Assembly (NCBI GenBank): GCA_963930775.1
Contig: OZ005706.1
Coordinates: 7,246,428-7,310,427, forward strand
Reading direction: 5' to 3'
Source of the DNA: Cliona cf. orientalis
Taxonomy: Eukaryota > Porifera > Demospongiae > Clionaida > Clionaidae
Length of the DNA stretch: 64,000 bases
Shown here one piece after another: positions 57,331 to 64,000 of the stretch. Made by a program: the position numbers and the translations under genes. Below the pieces are notes generated by a model. It made no database searches. It had not been told where the DNA came from and was given only the letters and a program-made list of their open reading frames with translations. Positions within the stretch are counted from its first letter, which is position 1. Every line of letters begins with the position of its first letter.

Positions 57331-59556
57331 TTAAAGTCTGCGATGTGTAGCATAAGATATGTTTGGTTGAGTGTCAACATCCACAGGGCACTCACAATGT
57401 ATATTCACTTCCTCATACACAACTAGATCTTGATCTAAACGCTGTGCCACTGCAGCTGGTGCCCTTAACGTTCCCTGTAGCTTTGCTCTGGCTCTACACA
57501 AGGCAATACTTAATAAAACAACAGCAAAGGCCATCGTCAACAGAACGAGGAGTACACTGCCCAGAGAGATGCCAAGAGTAGTCACACCAAATTGAATGAA
57601 ATTGCCAGCTGCAAAAATTAGACGGAGAAACTTATTAAAAATTATCTATGTAGGATCCTGTTCTAAACTATAGTGGAGTAGCTCCTTCCCTTTGTAAATT
57701 TCCCTAAAATCATAATAATATTCAAGTTATTAGCTTTGACTCACAGCAATCCGCACACTGAGGTGTTGTGCCTGTCCAATTCCCATTCTCAGTGCACACT
57801 CTAATGAACGTCTCATAACTAGAACCTGTAAAGCGACAACTGAGACACGAGTATACTGCAATTGCTCCAGCATTGTTGCCAGTGTAGCACACAATCCCAT
57901 TCTCTATTCCAAGAGATAGAAGCGATTTCATACCACATATCAATGACGTTTGCTCTAGATCTGTGCCATCACTAAGATCAGCAGGATTACACGATACTGC
58001 TGTGGGAGATACCGGTGTGACATTGTCTGTGTCAGAATGTGAAATATTAAACACCCTTCTTGTCGTAACTGTAAGTGAGCCGTTTGTTGCGGTCACATGG
58101 AAACAATAGGGGTTGATATCATTGGTACCGTGCTGATCAATGTTCAAGTGGATAATTATTGAATAGTCTGTTACAATTGTGGAATTTTCACTACTGCTTT
58201 GTGATAAGTTGCTGCAGTCCTGGCCCGGCCCAAATACAGCACTACATGATGTGAGCGTGTTCTCTTGCTGATTGTGAAAACTACATTCGATACTAGACGC
58301 AGTCTGATTGAACTCAATGTTGACAAATTCTTTAATCAGATCTGTGAAATAAATAACGTTCATGGGTGGATAAAATTGACTGGTATGAAAAACCTTTTCT
58401 TCCCAAATGATATAAATTAATCAGCTTCTAGATTCTTGTCTGGATAGTCACTTAATGTTAATTACCTGTGAATTTAATGACTGAGAGAACAGTTTGGTGT
58501 CCAACAATGCTCCCATGAATTAATATTTGAACTGCAAATATGCATGAATGGTTGCCAAATTCATTTCGAGCGATACTGCATGTTGCACTTGTCAAGGTTG
58601 TATTGATGGGACATGTGCCACAGTTAGTTGCATTAATTTTATAGACAACATCAGAGCACTGGTGACTGTCAGCCAGATCCCAGCTGAATGAAATTTCAGT
58701 GAAGTTGATGGCAGTATCATCAATATCAATTATTGTAGCATGAGGCATTAATTCCAGTGACACCTCTATAATAATGTAATGAGGTAGGAAGTGCATTGCA
58801 TTGCATTAAGCCACACAATAATATTATTATGGCTATACATGATGTTTCTACTTACCAATAATATTGAGGTAAGCTATACTTTCCTCATTGCTAACTCTGT
58901 TGCTGGCTGCACATACATACGTTCCATTATCACTCTGCTTAGCATCACGAATCACCAGCTGGCCAATATCAGATGATACAGAGATGCGTCCATCACTAGT
59001 GTTAGTTACGAATCTGGGTGTATGACTATGAGTCAACATATACCACATGATTGAATCATGATGGAGAGCAGTACAGTTTAGTACCACTGTCTTGCACAGC
59101 CTTGCTTCATAGGTTAGCATTGACTCTGTTATGATCTGAACTCTCTCAAATAGCATAGCACTGATAGTCTGATTGAGTATGATATTACTATCAGTGGCTG
59201 CTCGACAGATGTACACTCCCTGATCTTCAAAAGTAACTGAGTGCACGGTTAGTGTAGCTACGTGTACTGCCATGATATTAGTGAGTTCAAGTCGTCCCTG
59301 TGAACTTGTGACCTCTCCCAGTGTTGGGTGGACCCAGGAGTGGAATGTGTAGGAGTTGTAGTCACAAGATAATGTGAATAAAGCACCAATCTGGACAAGA
59401 AGAGGCCGAGGGTAGCTACTGACGGTGATTTGACCTGAGATTGCATGCAACCAGGCGAAATTATAATAAGAATTAAGTGCAGATAGATTTACCTTGTATG
59501 AACATCGGGTGATGCAGTCCGATGATGAGGGGTATCAAAACAATCATTGTCTTCAT
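57331..59556 (-). CDS. G9: two-Ig/FN3/sushi receptor, intact
   Basis: Five exons at phase 1 (59556-59493, 59434-58856, 58765-58466, 58341-57745, 57608-57331) encode about 605 residues. Signal peptide (TMIVLIPLIIGLHH); Ig1 and Ig2 in one exon (LFTLSCDYNSYTFHSW...YICRA; VVLNCTALHHDSIMW...YVCAAS); FN3 (ISFSWDLA, NATNCGTCPIN); a further module followed by a sushi domain (ENGIVCYTGN...NGNWTGTTPQCADC); membrane helix (GISLGSVLLVLLTMAFAVVL); tail with VVYEEV (Tyr ~578) and NISYATHRRL (Tyr ~599). VVYEEV meets the ITIM consensus and resembles the Src SH2 site. Only about 317 bp separate it from G8. Likely an inhibitory or adhesion-type surface receptor (inference). Confidence 0.85.
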
Positions 59557-59920
59557 TGTAAAACAAACTCCATGCATTGCACAAAGCTAATCACCGCATG
59601 TACCATACACCTCTCAGTGGAGTTGCTTGTTGGTGGGGTAAAAACAAACTTCATACACTTTCACGGCTGAAGTGCATGGCAATGCAAGAGGTTTACATAA
59701 ATTATTATGTAGTGACATCGTTCTCAGTTGCACTCTGCATGAATAAAAAGTACTGGTATAAAGTTTCCCAAAAGAATATTCCTTACGTGTGAGTGAAATT
59801 TCGCGAATTCGCAATAATAGAGTACGCTTTATTGACGATCATTTCCTGTTAAAACGAGTAAATGGAGAGAAATATTGAATTTCCCGATTCTCTCAGCTCG
59901 ATGCTCAGTGCTCAGCGATC

Positions 59921-61860
<1,940 letters not shown>

Positions 61861-62264
61861 CTACATTGAGTAAATTTTTTATTTTTAAACTGTCAGTCCT
61901 TCTTGTGTGTGTATGCATGTTGAATACTCTTGATTGGTACAATGTATGAGTAGTGTATACAGTGTCATGGTCATGATTTTACATGACATTGTACATGTAT
62001 ATCAACAAAGGGCGATGAAACTGTGACTCATTTGTGGTATAGTCGCAAAATCAAGATTGTAGGTATTTTAAATTTTTTTCTCATGCTAAAGGTTGGTACT
62101 GTGATAGATACTATGGATTCAAAATGAGTGTGATACAATGCATATTGCAATAATAACAAGTCACATCAAAAATATTAATTTTCCATTAGTTAACAGAAGT
62201 GTATCAGAGATTCAGCTAAGAAATTGAGTGTGAGCTATCTCACCAATGTTGTCTAATTTCTTGA
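61861..62264. other. Intergenic after TM2D1
   Basis: AT-rich; no gene recognised. Confidence 0.4.
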
Positions 62265-62493
62265 TTTGCTGATCACTTTCCCTCTATAGCCAGGCTCACT
62301 ACTGAGAGGGTTCCCACTCACCCACACAACCTAAATAACAAGACCATCAGTATTTTATCAAAAGTGTGGATACAATAATCACAATAAATATTTTAGACGC
62401 TTACAGTTAGATTAGGTAGGGATGTGAGGTGGTCCAGTTCACTGAAGTCACTCAGTTGGTTACGACGGATGTACAGCTCTGTCAGTTTATGAC
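62265..62493 (-). pseudogene. Leucine-rich-repeat gene fragment (CFAP410-like)
   Basis: Two exons on the minus strand (about 62493-62407 and 62328-62265). They read HKLTELYIRRNQLSDFSELD, then HLTSLPNLT joined at phase 0 to VVWVSGNPLSSEPGYR. This LRR plus cap pattern (ELY(I/L)RRN..., LP.L.V.W...NP....YR) resembles CFAP410/C21orf2, a ciliary LRR protein. The frame then hits a TAG (SKSRN stop), while a neighbouring frame reads QQIKKLDNIGEI, the expected LRR-cap continuation, so a small deletion seems to have shifted the frame. Upstream repeats of the gene were not found. Identity moderate, decay probable. Confidence 0.5.
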
Positions 62494-62616
62494 CTGTATC
62501 AGGAGTAGATAAGGGATACATATAATTATATACTGTAGATCACGAAATTTTAACTGTTACAATTATCAAAAATTATATTTAAGTTTACCGGCAAAAATAT
62601 CCCGATCTACGATACA

Positions 62617-63500
62617 TAAAAATGGGTGACATTTTGAGTATAATTTCACACGAATCAGTATATCAGACTTACAGAATCTAAGGTCCTTCATTGGAGGAAA
62701 TTTTATAGTTATATAAAACTGATTTTGGATTTCGTTGTTATTGTGGAGGTTGTTAGAGCAGCAGTGTCAGTTCTCTATCAGGAGTCCTTCCAGTGTACAC
62801 ATGTATACACAAACTGCAGTACTGGTACAATTTTTATGGCCACTTCAATATCTCAGTTGCAACAACTTGGCAAGCTTGCTGTGAAAATCATGCGATGAAT
62901 TAACACAAATTATTTGTCATATGCATTGGGGTTTGATAATTTTGAACCTACCATTCGGTTGCTTCCTGGAGGCTGAAAGGACGGGAAGAGGTCGCCATGG
63001 CCATTTTTCAAACGCTCTATCTCTTCAATGGCAACCCCTATCCCCAGCTGCAGCAGCTAGATCTAGAGCACACTGCCGCCATTCAATTCCAATTAACGCA
63101 CAGGTCAAAGGTTGACTGGCACTGCTGAGCTGGCACATACATGTAGTACATGGTGGGCAAAAAGGACTATGATCCATGACGACAAATAGAGTTATAAAAA
63201 TGGGTGACAGTTTGAGTATAATTTCACACAATTTAATCGGTATCAGACTTGCAGTGAAATCATGCATGACACAATTATTTGTCATATGCATTGAGGTTTG
63301 ATAATTTGAACTTACAATTCGGTTGCTTCCTGGAGGCTGAAAGGACGGGAAGAGGTCGCCATGGCCACTTGATAAACGCTCTATCTCGTCAATGGCAAAC
63401 CCCATCCCCAGCAGCTAGAGCCATTCAATTCCAATTAACGCACAGGTCAAAGGTTGACTGGCACTGCTGAGCTGGCACATAGTGGTGGGCAAAATTAAAA
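62617..63500 (-). repeat. Tandem duplication carrying a duplicated exon
   Basis: Two copies of an exon-like unit on the minus strand, 63414-63316 (GMGFAIDEIERLSSGHGDLF) and 63047-62952 (GIGVAIEEIERLKNGHGDLF), both continue PSFQPPGSNR and end at a GT donor. Flanks also match: AAAAATGGGTGACA...CAGACTT at 62617-62676 and 63196-63255, and AACGCACAGGTCAAAGGTTG at both. Unit length is about 370-580 bp. Family not recognised; it could belong to the LRR gene to its left or be separate. Confidence 0.6.
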
Positions 63501-63570
63501 GGGCTATGATCAGATACATGGAGATGGATACAGAATACTGAGCTGTACGTGGACGACCTCCAGGAATGCT

Positions 63571-64000
63571 ATGGCTAGTTCACTTGATAAGGTGAGTGTT
63601 TCTGATATAAATTAAAAATAATCTTATGTTTGCTGTCCACTGGGAGATCGTGTTCATTGCCGTTCCCTGTTTGTCTTGTTGCATGGCAGGTTGATATCCT
63701 CCACCCCTACGCTGAACTGAAGTGGAGGGAGTGCAGGAGTCTGCCTGTGGGTATGTATGATGCCCATGCAGTGTGGCTGGGGGACAAGCTGTATGTGGGG
63801 GGAGGAGTGACAACAGGAAGTAAAAGAGATCGTGCCAGGCTCTATATCTACACCCCTACCACTGATACATGGAGTCATATCAACACTCCTGTATATTACT
63901 TTGCCCTCACCACCTACCACTCCCAGCTGGTGCTGGTGGGTGGGAGGGAGTTTGTTGGTGATAGGAGAGATGGGCCAGTCACTAATAAACTGTGGACACT
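63571..64000 (+). CDS. Kelch-repeat protein, 5' part
   Basis: Exon 1 (63571-63591) gives MASSLDK, joined at phase 0 to exon 2 from 63690, which runs off the window open. It reads LKWRECRSLPVGMYDAHAVW, then GDKLYVGGG, RLYIYTPTTDTWSHI and SQLVLVGG. These are Kelch blades (double Gly, then Y and W spacing). The short amino end has no BTB domain, so it is not a classical KLHL start; other domains may follow to the right. The start is chosen because it is the first ATG in frame after an upstream untranslated stretch; it is not proven. Confidence 0.7.

Noticed and set aside
51557-57585. Plus-strand open frames opposite G7-G9 (for example 53613-53831, 57363-57581)
   Set aside because: They are antisense shadows of well-supported exons.

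Overview
This window looks like gene-dense, AT-rich nuclear DNA from an early-branching animal. Most genes are split by short GT/AG introns (down to about 59 bp), and the proteins are metazoan types: immunoglobulin-like (Ig), fibronectin III (FN3), sushi/CCP, Death domain, TM2D1 and Kelch. A demosponge is my best guess from the overall style; that is inference, because no marker gene proves it. No reverse transcriptase, transposase, rRNA or tRNA was recognised by eye.

The theme is a cluster of cell-surface receptors. From left to right: G1 (772-6328, +, FN3-like receptor with three interchangeable leader/membrane cassette exons); G2 (7564-10020, +, Ig/FN3 receptor with two ITIM-like tyrosine motifs); multi-pass copy A (10941-13168, -, broken); G3 (15771-21674, -, Ig plus three FN3); G4 (22547-24450, +, Ig-FN3-sushi); multi-pass copies B (broken), C (29256-31801, intact), D (broken) and E (fragment) between 25.9 and 40.1 kb, all on -; G5 (41490-46329, +, Ig-FN3 on a three-pass membrane base); G6 (47159-49404, -, broken Ig-FN3-sushi relic); then three tandem head-to-tail genes on -: G7 (49988-53248, two Ig, FN3, TM, tyrosine motifs and a Death domain), G8 (53581-57013, carries an in-frame stop) and G9 (57331-59556, intact). 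The right end is ordinary: a TM2D1-like gene (59921-61860), remnants of a leucine-rich-repeat gene, a duplicated exon pair, and the start of a Kelch-repeat gene running off the window.

Nearly all single-domain exons in the Ig/FN3/sushi genes are phase 1-1, so the domains are shuffle-ready. Many receptors end in related tyrosine tails: a YEx(I/V) motif followed 16-24 residues later by N(I/V)(S/A)Y, or a YE(L/M)xD motif. Ectodomain type varies while the signalling motif persists, which suggests one signalling network, plausibly immune or self/non-self recognition (inference). The multi-pass genes sit tail-to-tail with fragments of a coiled-coil gene, an arrangement seen up to six times.

Mobile and repeat DNA: several TA-flanked MITE-like elements, two of which have an unoccupied paralogous site in the same window; fold-back elements; a 1.9 kb terminal-inverted-repeat element in a G5 intron; and a hammerhead ribozyme core near 1.3 kb. 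Comparing paralogues shows that many small insertions create perfect palindromes, some of which break genes.
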